Assembly: GCA_019637445.1 (NCBI GenBank)
Contig: JAHBVS010000001.1
Span: 593,586 to 657,585, forward strand
Length of the DNA stretch: 64,000 nucleotides
Source: Gemmatimonadaceae bacterium
Lineage (GTDB): Bacteria > Gemmatimonadota > Gemmatimonadetes > Gemmatimonadales > Gemmatimonadaceae
Reading direction: 5' to 3'
This document shows, piece by piece, positions 24,854-35,107 of the stretch. The translations under genes were made by a program, and so were the position numbers. Numbering within the stretch: the first letter of the stretch is position 1; every line of letters starts with the position of its first letter. The notes below the pieces were generated by a model, which saw only the letters and a program-made list of their open reading frames with translations, searched no databases and was not told where the DNA came from.

Positions 24854-25315
24854 CTACTGGCTCACCTCGAACTCGGGGCTCCGTTCGGCCCCTGCCGATG
24901 CGCCGTCCTGGCCAAAAAACCGAAGCACAAAGCGGTACCGGCCGGCCATGGCGTCGGTGGGAACGTCCACGGCGACTTCGTCGGTCTGCCCCGCCGCGAG
25001 GGTCAGGGACGTGGGGGGGCAGAGCCGTAGTTCCGGAGGCCCCGGCTCCCACCAGCCGCTGGATGTCAGGCGCTCGACGCCGCGGCTGCAGTGGTTGTAA
25101 TACAGCGCCAGGGTGCCGCCGTTGAATTGCCGCAGTCGAATGCTCCCGCCAGGGGCAGCCTGTGCGTCAATCAGTTCGAACCGCAGGTCGCGCGTGGACA
25201 GCGTGGATGCGGGCGGCTCGAACGGCGGTGGTCCAGACGGAAACGGCTCATCGATCCAGCAGCCCGTGGCGAGCACGCTCATTACGGCCACACAGGTCGA
25301 CACCCGGCGCCCCAC
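24854..25315 (-). CDS. Lipoprotein, paralogue 1 of 3
   Basis: A 153-residue lipoprotein: GTG 25315 gives a signal ending in lipobox LATGC (Cys19). The mature part looks like a single beta-sandwich, with IRLRQFNGGTLALYYNHC, PPELRLC and DVPTDAMAGRYRFVLRF. The two cysteines of YNHC and LRLC match those of the two upstream paralogues and probably form a disulfide. The start follows the upstream stop by two bases, with GAGGTG as ribosome site, so it is co-translated with paralogue 2. Function unknown; an Ig-like or inhibitor-like fold is possible. Confidence 0.75.
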   Translation of the reverse strand: MGRRVSTCVAVMSVLATGCWIDEPFPSGPPPFEPPASTLSTRDLRFELIDAQAAPGGSIRLRQFNGGTLALYYNHCSRGVERLTSSGWWEPGPPELRLCPPTSLTLAAGQTDEVAVDVPTDAMAGRYRFVLRFFGQDGASAGAERSPEFEVSQ

Positions 25316-25317
25316 CG

Positions 25318-25752
25318 CTACTGCACCTCGAACTGCCCAGTCACGACGCTCAGCGCCGCGCCCGTCGGGGCCGCCATAGGAAACCGGTAGCGATACTGGC
25401 CCGCTGGCGCCGTCGCCGGAATGTCGAAGCGCCGAAGGGTCGAACCGCCGGCCGGGACGACGACCAGTTGCTGGGCGCAATCGACGCCCGAGCCGAACTG
25501 GTCCACCCAGATCCCGCCGTTGAGCCGCTCGAGTCTCCGCAGGCAGGGCGAGAACGAATACAGGACCGCGCCCGGATTCTCGAACTGCACGTTGACGGAG
25601 TCACCCGCGGAGGCTCCGTAGGCCAGCACGCTGGCGGTCGGCCGGAGGCCAGGCAGGTACTCAAACTCCTGGACTGCCGTCGGCGCCGGGCCGTAGGAGC
25701 CGCAGGCCACTAGGCCGAGCAGCAAGATCGCAGCCGAGATGGGTCGCTTCAC
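25318..25752 (-). CDS. Lipoprotein, paralogue 2 of 3
   Basis: A 144-residue lipoprotein with signal MKRPISAAILLLGLVAC (lipobox Cys17). It is the most diverged of the three neighbours: the YNHC site is SFSPC and the second Cys is in SGVDC, but the end IPATAPAGQYRYRFPM lines up with the paralogues. A small beta-sandwich exported to a membrane surface is likely. Function unknown. Confidence 0.72.
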   Translation of the reverse strand: MKRPISAAILLLGLVACGSYGPAPTAVQEFEYLPGLRPTASVLAYGASAGDSVNVQFENPGAVLYSFSPCLRRLERLNGGIWVDQFGSGVDCAQQLVVVPAGGSTLRRFDIPATAPAGQYRYRFPMAAPTGAALSVVTGQFEVQ

Positions 25753-25834
25753 AAAGCCTCCCTCGTGGGGGGACGCCCCACGATGAGACCGACCAGGGCT
25801 CCGCGCAAGAGACGCGGGCCCCGGTGCCGCGGGA

Positions 25835-26278
25835 TCAGTCCTCGACGCGGAACGTTGGTGAGACCGCCTCGAGCACCTCGCGCGTCGACTCGCGCCAGAA
25901 CTGGAGGGCGAACCGGTGGTTGCCGGGCTTCGCGTCCGCCGGCACGTCCACCCATACCTCGGCCGACGCGCCGGGAGCCAGCGTATGGAGGTCGGCTGTG
26001 CAGAGGCGCAGTTCCGGCGGCAGCCGATCCCAACCCGTGTCCACGGCGCGGTCCACCTTGCGATTGCAGTGGTTGTACATCAACGCGGCGGTGCCCGTGT
26101 TCGTCTGGGTGATGCGCAGCACCTGACCGGCCCGAACGACTCCGGTAGGAAGCGTGATCACGACCGGTGCCGGGCCATCGACAAGGTCCGCCGGCGGCGG
26201 CAGCGTGGGCTCGGCGCTGCAGGCGGTGGCTAGGACTGCGAGGCCGGTCCCTAGAAGCGTCCCGAAGTGGAGTCTCAT
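25835..26278 (-). CDS. Lipoprotein, paralogue 3 of 3
   Basis: A 147-residue lipoprotein with signal MRLHFGTLLGTGLAVLATAC (lipobox Cys20). It shares with paralogue 1 the stretches MYNHCNRKVDRA, PPELRLC, VWVDVPADAKPGNHRFAL and a C-terminal SPTFRVED. It comes first in the minus-strand order and lies about 55 bp downstream of the porin gene, so it could be read through from that gene. No function can be given. Confidence 0.74.
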   Translation of the reverse strand: MRLHFGTLLGTGLAVLATACSAEPTLPPPADLVDGPAPVVITLPTGVVRAGQVLRITQTNTGTAALMYNHCNRKVDRAVDTGWDRLPPELRLCTADLHTLAPGASAEVWVDVPADAKPGNHRFALQFWRESTREVLEAVSPTFRVED

Positions 26279-26332
26279 ACTGAACCCTACTCCGACACGA
26301 GCCGCCGCGTCACCGGGACGCGCCGGCCTCGC

Positions 26333-27568
26333 CTAGTAGTTGAACTGCGCCTGGAGCCGCAGGAATCGCCCCTTCTGCCGGTTGCCGACGCTGGTCGCGT
26401 CCTCGAAGAGCCGGTCGGAGTTCGTGAACATTGCCGTCAGTTCAAAGGCCGGGAACGGGCTCCACTCGACGCCAAGCTCCACCTCGTTCACGTCGTAGTG
26501 CCGCGCATCGGTCTCCGCCTTCTTGCCGCCCGAGTACTCGTGGTAGCGGACGAAGGGAATCACCACGGTCGTGCCCGAGGTCCAGCGGTACATCGCTTGG
26601 ACGAACCCACCGTAGACCCGCCGACTCTCGATCGCATTGCTGCCGGGGACGTATTGCGGCCCCCGGCCGATGTTGTACTCGGCCACGAGTCCGAACGGCT
26701 GCGGGTACACTACCAGCGTCGCCGCGGCGCGCTCGTCGCGGTACTCCGCATCGGCGGTTACGCCGGCACTGGTCGACAGCGGCACGAATCGACCGCTGTA
26801 CGCCTGGATGCCCGTCTCGACGAACTGCCCGTTGGGCAGTTCCCACGGATACGTCAGCCGCGCCACGGCGTGCAGCGAGTTGTTCGCCTCCGGCCGGTTC
26901 GCCGACTGTCCGTTGAACAGCCCGAACCCAAACATGCCGTAGTCGCCCGAATGCTTCAGGCCGCGCGAGGCGATGGTGCGGAACCGGCGCGTGACCGCGG
27001 CGGGGGTGGCGTAGTACAGCACACCGATGTCCCGCTCGTTGGGCAGGGCGCTGTTTAGGCCATCGTGGCGGTCCAAAGGCAGGCGGTTCTGCGACGACTG
27101 CAGGTTCTCGAAGCCGAACGGGATCTTGCTCTGGCCGAAACGCAGGCGGTGCGTGCGCGCCGAGTCCACGTAGAGGTCGAAGTAAGCATCCCGCAGCTGG
27201 AAGTAGTGGAGGCCGCCGGCAGCATCGCTGCCGAAGTCCGACTGCACGTAGACGTAGACGCGCGGGTGCACGTTCCCGAAGAGCACGATGCGGCCGCGGC
27301 GGAGGAAGAAGCCACCATTGTCACCAATGGACTTGTCGCACTGCGCGCACTTGAGGTCGGCATTGCTCTCGAGCAGCCGGTTGTAGCGCACCTGCGCGTA
27401 GCCGCGGATGGACAGCCGCTCGTACCACGGGGCGGGCGCATCGGGGATCCGCTGGCTTGTACCTGCCCGCGCCGAATCGGCGCCCGTTGCCTGTTGGCTC
27501 GCAACGGGCGCCGCTGCCGTGAACCCGGCCAAGAGTGACGCGAAAAGCGCGAGATGAAGTCGTTGCAT
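26333..27568 (-). CDS. Phosphate-selective porin O/P family protein
   Basis: A 411-residue outer-membrane porin. ATG 27568 opens a signal peptide cleaved near VASQQ. The mature chain has the O/P pattern GGFFLRRGRIVLFGNVHPRV, YFQLRDAYFDL, RFGQSKIPFGFENLQSSQNR and ends with an aromatic beta strand, LRLQAQFNY. Known members favour phosphate or polyphosphate. An unusual CAQC pair lies in the first periplasmic segment. Upstream are a CGTTACA motif and helically spaced GTGAC repeats that may be PhoB sites. The upstream open frame to 27700 lacks a signal sequence and is not used. Confidence 0.85.
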   Translation of the reverse strand: MQRLHLALFASLLAGFTAAAPVASQQATGADSARAGTSQRIPDAPAPWYERLSIRGYAQVRYNRLLESNADLKCAQCDKSIGDNGGFFLRRGRIVLFGNVHPRVYVYVQSDFGSDAAGGLHYFQLRDAYFDLYVDSARTHRLRFGQSKIPFGFENLQSSQNRLPLDRHDGLNSALPNERDIGVLYYATPAAVTRRFRTIASRGLKHSGDYGMFGFGLFNGQSANRPEANNSLHAVARLTYPWELPNGQFVETGIQAYSGRFVPLSTSAGVTADAEYRDERAAATLVVYPQPFGLVAEYNIGRGPQYVPGSNAIESRRVYGGFVQAMYRWTSGTTVVIPFVRYHEYSGGKKAETDARHYDVNEVELGVEWSPFPAFELTAMFTNSDRLFEDATSVGNRQKGRFLRLQAQFNY

Positions 27569-27633
27569 CGCGTGTAAGAGTCGGTTAAAGGCGCCCGACC
27601 CAACCCACCTTGGGGACCGGACGACGAAACGTA

Positions 27634-27648
27634 GGTGACACTTGTAAC
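27634..27648 (-). promoter_or_regulatory. Candidate Pho-box upstream of porin O/P
   Basis: On the minus strand GTTACAAGTGTCACC sits about 66 bp before the porin start. The CGTTACA core recurs upstream of the TonB receptor (45215-45221) and of the PhoU-like operon (58809-58815). The three genes fit one phosphate-starvation regulon, and phoB is in the window. Binding is inferred. Confidence 0.4.
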
Positions 27649-27665
27649 GGCGATGTATCATCGAC

Positions 27666-27772
27666 GTCACAACATCACCTCGACGTCTCTTCGTCATCAC
27701 GGCACAGTCACGACCGGCCGGTCAGTGTCACGAACTCTTCGGTAATGTCACGGCTGCCTACAACCCGGTCAC
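27666..27772 (-). promoter_or_regulatory. Helically phased GTGAC repeats upstream of porin
   Basis: Read on the minus strand, GTGAC or GTGAT elements start at 27772, 27751, 27731, 27711, 27700 and 27670. Successive steps are 21, 20, 20, 11 and 30 bases, all near whole DNA turns, so every copy would face the same side. Such arrays are typical of OmpR/PhoB-type sites. They lie between the divergent porin and lon genes and could serve either. Confidence 0.45.
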
Positions 27773-27863
27773 AGCCGTCGAACCGGGCGAGTGCGCGGGA
27801 CGACCCACGGCATCCGCGGTTCCGGTGGTACGCGGTTGCAGGCAAACAGATAGATTCCCCGCC

Positions 27864-30338
<2,475 letters not shown>

Positions 30339-30344
30339 CGGTCG

Positions 30345-30367
30345 CGGTCGCGAACATTGCGCGACCG
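30345..30367. terminator. Hairpin after lon
   Basis: CGGTCGCG and CGCGACCG (30345-30352 and 30360-30367) pair perfectly around a 7-base loop, starting 7 bases after the lon stop. There is no T-run, so it may act as a weak terminator or an mRNA-stabilising stem. Confidence 0.4.
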
Positions 30368-30423
30368 TGGCGGCGTAGGGCAGCTCCTCAGACCCTGCCG
30401 CTCACGCCCTGCCGCTCAAGCAA

Positions 30424-30443
30424 CGGCCGCGTTGAATCGGCCG
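30424..30443 (-). terminator. Hairpin after the Cys-rich peptide gene
   Basis: CGGCCG arms (30424-30429 and 30438-30443) with an 8-base loop sit one base beyond the stop of the 24-residue peptide on the minus strand, marking the likely end of the sigma factor-peptide transcript. The stem is short and there is no T-run. Confidence 0.35.
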
Positions 30444-30444
30444 C

Positions 30445-30519
30445 CTAGCAACAGCCGCTGCCGCAGCTCCCGCCGCAGCCACAGCCGATGCCACCGCAAC
30501 ACCCTGACCTGTCCTTCAT
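30445..30519 (-). CDS. 24-residue Cys-rich microprotein
   Basis: ATG 30519 is preceded by AAGGAGG four bases away, the best ribosome site in this region, and the frame runs to TAG 30445. The peptide is MKDRSG followed by CCGGIGCGCGGSCGSGCC: 24 residues, 7 Cys, 9 Gly, no hydrophobic segment. CC, CxC and CxxxC spacings could bind soft metals (Cu, Zn, As, Fe-S) or be a modification substrate. It is the next gene, 36 bp after the SigZ-like sigma factor, whose own C-terminus carries a CC pair, so co-expression is likely. It is too short for normal gene finders. I know no named family; metal binding is an inference. Confidence 0.65.
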   Translation of the reverse strand: MKDRSGCCGGIGCGCGGSCGSGCC

Positions 30520-30555
30520 CCTGCCTCCTTGGTCTCGCGGCGGTCCATTCCGCCG

Positions 30556-31188
30556 CTACTTCCGAAGACGCTGGATCTGGTGAAAGGACGCAGGGGCGGC
30601 GCAGCTGGAGCCATCGTCGGACTCCTGCCGACGGAGAATGCCGTGCCTGTCGAGATGCACCCCGCAGCAGTGCTCGATCTCCGTCCGCACCTTGGCGCGG
30701 GCGCGCTGCACCCGCGATTTCATCCCGGAAAGCGAAATGCCGGCGCGCTCGGCGGCCTGTTCCTGCGTGAGGCCGTCGAAGGCGGTCCAGCGCAGCGCCG
30801 AACCGTAGGGCTCCTCCAGCGCGAGGACAAACGCGCGGACGCAGGGAGCAAGTTCGGAGAGCGCGTGCCGCTCGTCCTCCGGCTCAACGGTGAGCGAGTC
30901 GGGCTCCACGTCGCTGCCGCGGGCTTCGCGACGGCGCTGCGCGCGCAGGGCATCAGCCAAGGCCGAGCGGGCCGCGCGGAAGACCCACGCCTCGAGGTCC
31001 TGCACGCGCTGGAGCGTGTCGCGGTGTCGCGTCAGCCGGAGAAATACATCCTGGACGATGTCCTCGGGGTCTAGGCTGTGGGGCGTGCGCCGGCGCACGA
31101 ACGCACGCACGGCGGCCGCGAACGCGGTCCAGCGGGCGTCCGCCGCAAGTTCGAGGTCGCCGGCAGGTAGGCTGTGGACGTGGGGCAC
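30556..31188 (-). CDS. ECF/SigZ-like RNA polymerase sigma factor
   Basis: A 210-residue sigma-70 family protein with region 2 (SLDPEDIVQDVFLRLTRHRD, about 39-58; AWVFRAARSALADALRAQ) and region 4 (AFDGLTQEQAAERAGISLSG then MKSRVQRARAKVR, about 135-168). After region 4 comes EIEHCCGVHLDRHGILRR, the CC-x-V-x-L-D-x-x-G extension seen in SigZ-type factors, then an extra Ser/Ala-rich tail with one Cys. No anti-sigma gene is adjacent; a redox or metal response through the cysteines is possible. GTG start. Divergent from the SET gene, with 65 bp between them, and followed by the Cys-rich microprotein. Confidence 0.85.
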   Translation of the reverse strand: MPHVHSLPAGDLELAADARWTAFAAAVRAFVRRRTPHSLDPEDIVQDVFLRLTRHRDTLQRVQDLEAWVFRAARSALADALRAQRRREARGSDVEPDSLTVEPEDERHALSELAPCVRAFVLALEEPYGSALRWTAFDGLTQEQAAERAGISLSGMKSRVQRARAKVRTEIEHCCGVHLDRHGILRRQESDDGSSCAAPASFHQIQRLRK

Positions 31189-31253
31189 GCCCTAGAAGAC
31201 GCCGCATCGGACGGAAGGACGCAAGAGCCGCGGTTCCGCGCGTAGATTCCGGC

Positions 31254-31811
31254 GTGCCATCCCCCACCCAGAAGCGCCGACCGTCTTCAGAACGTCCCTG
31301 GGCTGTCCGTCGCTCCCCCCGCCACGGCCGCGGCGTCTACGCCACCGCGCGCATCCCCGCCGGCACGCGCATCATCGAGTACACGGGGGAGTTGATCTCC
31401 GAGGCCGAGGGCGAGCGCCGGTACCCCACCCTGCCGAGTGGCGAGGAGGAGCCGGAGCACACCTACCTGCTCACCCTCGACGAGCAGCGGGTGATCGACG
31501 CCAACGTGGGCGGCAACGCCGCGCGGTTCATCAACCATTCCTGTGAACCCAACTGCGAGCCGATTGCGTATGGCGACCATATGTGGATCGTGGCCATCCG
31601 TGACATCCGCCCCGGCGAGGAGCTGGCGTATGACTACGCCATCGAGCTCGACGAACCGCACACGCCCGCACGCAAGCGGCGCTTCCCCTGCCGCTGCGGC
31701 GCGCGCCGCTGCCGTGGGTCGATCCTGAAGCCCAAGTACCAGCCGCTGCATCCGCTGGTCCGTGCGGCCATCCGCCGCTACGGGCCGTCGGCACGCGACG
31801 CGCGGGCATAG
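31254..31811 (+). CDS. SET-domain protein-lysine methyltransferase
   Basis: A 185-residue compact SET protein that would move methyl from S-adenosylmethionine to lysine. Seen: RHGRGVYATARIPAGTRIIE with YTGELIS, the NHSCEPNCEP motif, EELAYDYAIE, and a Cys-rich post-SET end CRCGARRCRGSILKP that would complete a zinc site. All catalytic elements are present and the length matches minimal bacterial SET proteins. The target is unknown; the family is best known for eukaryotic histones, so transfer from eukaryotes or use on a bacterial chromatin or ribosomal protein are both possible. GTG start, 4 bp before the DUF445 gene. Confidence 0.9.
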   Translation: MPSPTQKRRPSSERPWAVRRSPRHGRGVYATARIPAGTRIIEYTGELISEAEGERRYPTLPSGEEEPEHTYLLTLDEQRVIDANVGGNAARFINHSCEPNCEPIAYGDHMWIVAIRDIRPGEELAYDYAIELDEPHTPARKRRFPCRCGARRCRGSILKPKYQPLHPLVRAAIRRYGPSARDARA

Positions 31812-31815
31812 TCAC

Positions 31816-32925
31816 GTGTCGCCCTTCGTGCAGGAACTGCTGCTCAGCATCGCGATCGGCACCATCGCCGGCGGCGTGACGAATGCCATCGCCGTGTGGA
31901 TGCTCTTCCACCCGTACGAGCGGCGTTACGGCTTCCACGGGGCGATCCCGAAGAACAAGGCGCGCCTGGCCAAGAGCATCGGCCGCACGGTGGGCGAGAA
32001 GTTGCTGACGCCCAAGGACCTGATCGACGAGCTGCAGCGCGCCGGCTTCCGCGAGACGCTGGACGCGCGGCTGGCCGAGTTCATCCAACACCTGCTGGAA
32101 GTCGAGCGCGGATCCTTGCGCGAGATGCTGCCCGCCGCGGTGCTTCCCGAAGTGGAGCGCGCGCTCGCGGGCCTCGGCCCCGTGGTCGGGACGCGCGTCG
32201 CGGACTGGGCGGCCACCCCAGCCTTCGAGGTCAAGGTCCGCGAGGCCTTGGCCCGCCTGCGCAGCGAACTCGGCGCGCGGCCCGTGAACGAAGTGCTGAC
32301 CGACGCGCGACGCCGCGACCTGGCACAGCAGGCCGCCAACCTTGCCACGCAGCTCATCGAAGAGAGCCGAGACGCCGAGGACCGCTCCGCGGCCGCACGC
32401 CTCAGCGATGCCGTCCTGCGCATCGCAGGACACACCCGCACGAAGGCGTTCATCGAGCAGGCCGTGGTCGAGGCCTTGGGCCGCGCCGGCACGCGCACCT
32501 GGTCTGACGTGCTCGACATGATCGGCGAGGACGCGGTGGTGCACTGGGTCCTCGACTCCGCGCGCTCACCGCGTATCGAGCAGTTGGTGGCCGAGGGCGC
32601 GGCCAGTGGCGCCACCGGCCTGCTCGACCGACCGATTGGGCGACCAGCGCGGTTCTTCGCGCCAGAGACGGCGGCGCGCCTTGGGACGGTCGCCGGCCCG
32701 GCGCTCTGGAACTGGCTCGAACGCGAACTGCCGAAGTTTGTGGAGCAGCTCGACATCCCGGCGATGGTGGAGCGCAAGGTGTTGGGCTTCAGCACGGCGC
32801 GCATCGAGGAGATCATCCGCGGCGTCACGCAGCGCGAGCTCACGATGATCGTAAACCTTGGCTACGTGCTCGGCGCGATCATCGGCGTGCTGTCGTTCTT
32901 CGGGCGTCGCCTCGTCGGCGGCTGA
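31816..32925 (+). CDS. DUF445 membrane protein
   Basis: A 369-residue protein with an N-terminal membrane segment (LLLSIAIGTIAGGVTNAIAV), the DUF445 motif WMLFHPYERRYGFHGAIPKNKARLA (split here as WMLFHPYERR and AIPKNKARLA), a long amphipathic helical middle, and a C-terminal membrane segment (VLGAIIGVLSFFG). The topology is a cytoplasmic or intermembrane helical body tethered at both ends. Function of the family is unsettled. GTG 31816 is used; upstream in-frame sequence overlaps the SET gene. Probably co-transcribed with it. Confidence 0.85.
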   Translation: MSPFVQELLLSIAIGTIAGGVTNAIAVWMLFHPYERRYGFHGAIPKNKARLAKSIGRTVGEKLLTPKDLIDELQRAGFRETLDARLAEFIQHLLEVERGSLREMLPAAVLPEVERALAGLGPVVGTRVADWAATPAFEVKVREALARLRSELGARPVNEVLTDARRRDLAQQAANLATQLIEESRDAEDRSAAARLSDAVLRIAGHTRTKAFIEQAVVEALGRAGTRTWSDVLDMIGEDAVVHWVLDSARSPRIEQLVAEGAASGATGLLDRPIGRPARFFAPETAARLGTVAGPALWNWLERELPKFVEQLDIPAMVERKVLGFSTARIEEIIRGVTQRELTMIVNLGYVLGAIIGVLSFFGRRLVGG

Positions 32926-32951
32926 TTCGCGCGGGCCGCGAGCGGCGGCGG

Positions 32952-34229
32952 CTACGGCTCCTGCAGCGTGACAGCCGCAAGGTTCAGGAGCCCCGTCGCG
33001 GCGCCGGACGGCACATCCTCCCACACGACCACCGAGCGGCCGCTGAGCGAGAGCATCTGCAAGGCGAGGCTGCGTCCGCGCGCGCGCCAACGCCGAGTCT
33101 CACCTGTGCCGCCGCTGCGCGGGGCGGCGCCGTACCGACGCTCCACCATCCGTTCCATACGGTCGCGGAACTCCGCGGCTTCGACAGCGTCATCCCACAC
33201 CGAAAGCCAAGCGATGCCAGGCCCCTGCGACGTCTGCACGACCTGGTACCGGTCGCCGTCCCATCCCGCCGCCGCCGCAGCGGAGCCGCCGACATCCTTG
33301 GAATGCTCGTACAGGAAGAGGCGCGTCTCGAACTCGCCGAGGTTGTCCTCGTGAATGAGCGAGCCGCCGCGTGGCGCGCCCAGCGTGACACGCGTCGGAT
33401 GGTCCGGCGTGTCGCCGAGCAACTTCTCCGGATGCAGGATCTGCTCGGTGGACTGCGCGAGGGGCTCGAACGGTGACTGGCCCGGTCGCAGTCGCTTGAA
33501 CTGCCGCGCGTACTCGGCGCCGCTGAGATACGGAAAGAGCAGCGTCTCCTGCAGCAGCACGGGCGCGGCGGCGAACTTGGGCATGCCGGCCTGGCCCTCG
33601 CGAATCATTTCGCGCACGGCGTCCCAGCCGCCCGGCAGGCGCATCGAGAAGTCGGAGCCACCCAGCGCCTGCGACATCTGCTCGTAGGTCGCGTGGCCTT
33701 CGATCACGGCAGATGCGGCCACCTGTCGGTCGTTGTCGCCCTTGAGCGCCTTCGTCGAATCCAGCGGGAAGTACTGGTCCTGCAGCGCATGCACCAACTC
33801 GTGGTCGATGGTGACGCCTGTCATCTCCGGCGACGCGCCTTCGACGATGTACAGCACCTTCGTGGACGGGTCGTAGTAGCCGGCCACCTGCTCCGTGAGC
33901 AGGTCGAGCAGGAAGCTGCGCAGCTCCAGCGAGTCGGGAATCATCCCAAACAGCTTGTAGGCGCGCTCGACACCGGCCAGCTCCAGCGGCGTGATCTGTT
34001 CCTGGAAAGCCCGCTCGAGGAACTCGCGCACCTGGTCGCGGTCGCGCAGTTCGAGCTTGGGCGTGGCCTTGAAAGTCAGTCCCGAGGAGGCCTCGATGCG
34101 CGGGATGGCGCGACGCACCTCGGCGCGGAACGGACCTTCGTAACCGGTCTTGTCGCCGACGCAGCCGGTGATGGCGATGAGAGAGAGCGCAAGCGCGCCC
34201 CCCAGTCGTGCAGTGGTGATTGCTTGCAT
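32952..34229 (-). CDS. Lipoprotein with HExxH metalloprotease-like motif
   Basis: A 425-residue lipoprotein (lipobox AITGC, Cys23) with IDHELVHALQDQ (His143, Glu144, His147), a zinc-protease motif, and VIEGHATYEQMS further on, a possible third ligand (Glu or His). The first part, [20 protein letters not shown], and DPSTKVLYIVEGA fit secreted peptidase-like proteins of unknown target. ATG 34229 is chosen for its signal peptide. It follows the prepilin peptidase gene on the same strand by about 20 bp. Confidence 0.72.
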   Translation of the reverse strand: MQAITTARLGGALALSLIAITGCVGDKTGYEGPFRAEVRRAIPRIEASSGLTFKATPKLELRDRDQVREFLERAFQEQITPLELAGVERAYKLFGMIPDSLELRSFLLDLLTEQVAGYYDPSTKVLYIVEGASPEMTGVTIDHELVHALQDQYFPLDSTKALKGDNDRQVAASAVIEGHATYEQMSQALGGSDFSMRLPGGWDAVREMIREGQAGMPKFAAAPVLLQETLLFPYLSGAEYARQFKRLRPGQSPFEPLAQSTEQILHPEKLLGDTPDHPTRVTLGAPRGGSLIHEDNLGEFETRLFLYEHSKDVGGSAAAAAGWDGDRYQVVQTSQGPGIAWLSVWDDAVEAAEFRDRMERMVERRYGAAPRSGGTGETRRWRARGRSLALQMLSLSGRSVVVWEDVPSGAATGLLNLAAVTLQEP

Positions 34230-34248
34230 GACGAAGGCAGTGGTCGAA

Positions 34249-35088
34249 TCAGGACGCCGCGGCGCCGATGTAGACAAGGTACTTCGCGATCATGGGCTCG
34301 CCGAAGAGCAGCGTCACGAGCCCGGCCGGTGCGAGGAATACCCCGAATGGCACGAGGGGAAGTTCAAAGGGCTCGCCGCGGCGCTTGGCGCGCAGGGCCC
34401 CGATCGGCGCGACGATGGCAAGGAACGCGGCGCTGCCGATCCCGGCGGCCACGAAGACGGTGAGGAAACTGCCAACCGGTCCGACCATCGCACCGATCAT
34501 CGCCATCAACGTGACGTCGCCCTGGCCCATCGCCTCTTTGCCCAGCGCGACCTCACCCAACCAGCCGACGATGGCAATAAGGCCGGCACCCGTGCAGGCA
34601 CCGATCACCGCCTCCCAGGGACCGACGAAGGGCCCCTGCTCTCCAATGAATGCGGCCACCAGCGGCGCCAGCACCGCGATGAGAAAGCCCGTGACCGTGA
34701 AGCCATCGGGAATCACGTAGTGCTTCAGGTCGGTCATCACCACGCCGAGCAGGATCGTGGCGGCGATGGCGACGCGGACGGCCGTGAAGCCGAGTCCGAA
34801 CCAGTAAGCGGCGGCCACCCACATCAGGCCGACCACAAGTTCGATGGCTGGATACTGCGCGCTGATCGGCGCGCCGCAACCGCGGCAGCGCGCCCGCAGC
34901 AGCAGCCACGAGATGATCGGGATGTTGTCGTACCAGGCGATCTCGTGCCCGCACTTCGGGCAGCGCGAGCGCGGCCGGACCACCGACTCCTCGGCCGGCC
35001 AACGCGCGATGCACACGTTGAGGAACGAGCCCAGGCTGGCGCCGAGGAAGAAGATGGTGATCCACACGACGATAGCAGCGGCTGTCAT
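34249..35088 (-). CDS. Prepilin peptidase / leader methylase (A24 family)
   Basis: A 279-residue inner-membrane enzyme that cleaves and N-methylates type IV pilin or pseudopilin leaders. It has the cytoplasmic zinc loop CPKCGH and CRGCGAP (Cys43, 46, 68, 71), LGASLGSFLNVCIARWP, and the two catalytic aspartates in TDLKHYVIPD and GQGDVTLM. About eight membrane segments. No pilin or secretion genes lie in the window. It is upstream of the HELVH lipoprotein. Confidence 0.94.
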   Translation of the reverse strand: MTAAAIVVWITIFFLGASLGSFLNVCIARWPAEESVVRPRSRCPKCGHEIAWYDNIPIISWLLLRARCRGCGAPISAQYPAIELVVGLMWVAAAYWFGLGFTAVRVAIAATILLGVVMTDLKHYVIPDGFTVTGFLIAVLAPLVAAFIGEQGPFVGPWEAVIGACTGAGLIAIVGWLGEVALGKEAMGQGDVTLMAMIGAMVGPVGSFLTVFVAAGIGSAAFLAIVAPIGALRAKRRGEPFELPLVPFGVFLAPAGLVTLLFGEPMIAKYLVYIGAAAS

Positions 35089-35107
35089 CGAGGCTCTGGC
35101 GAGATGG

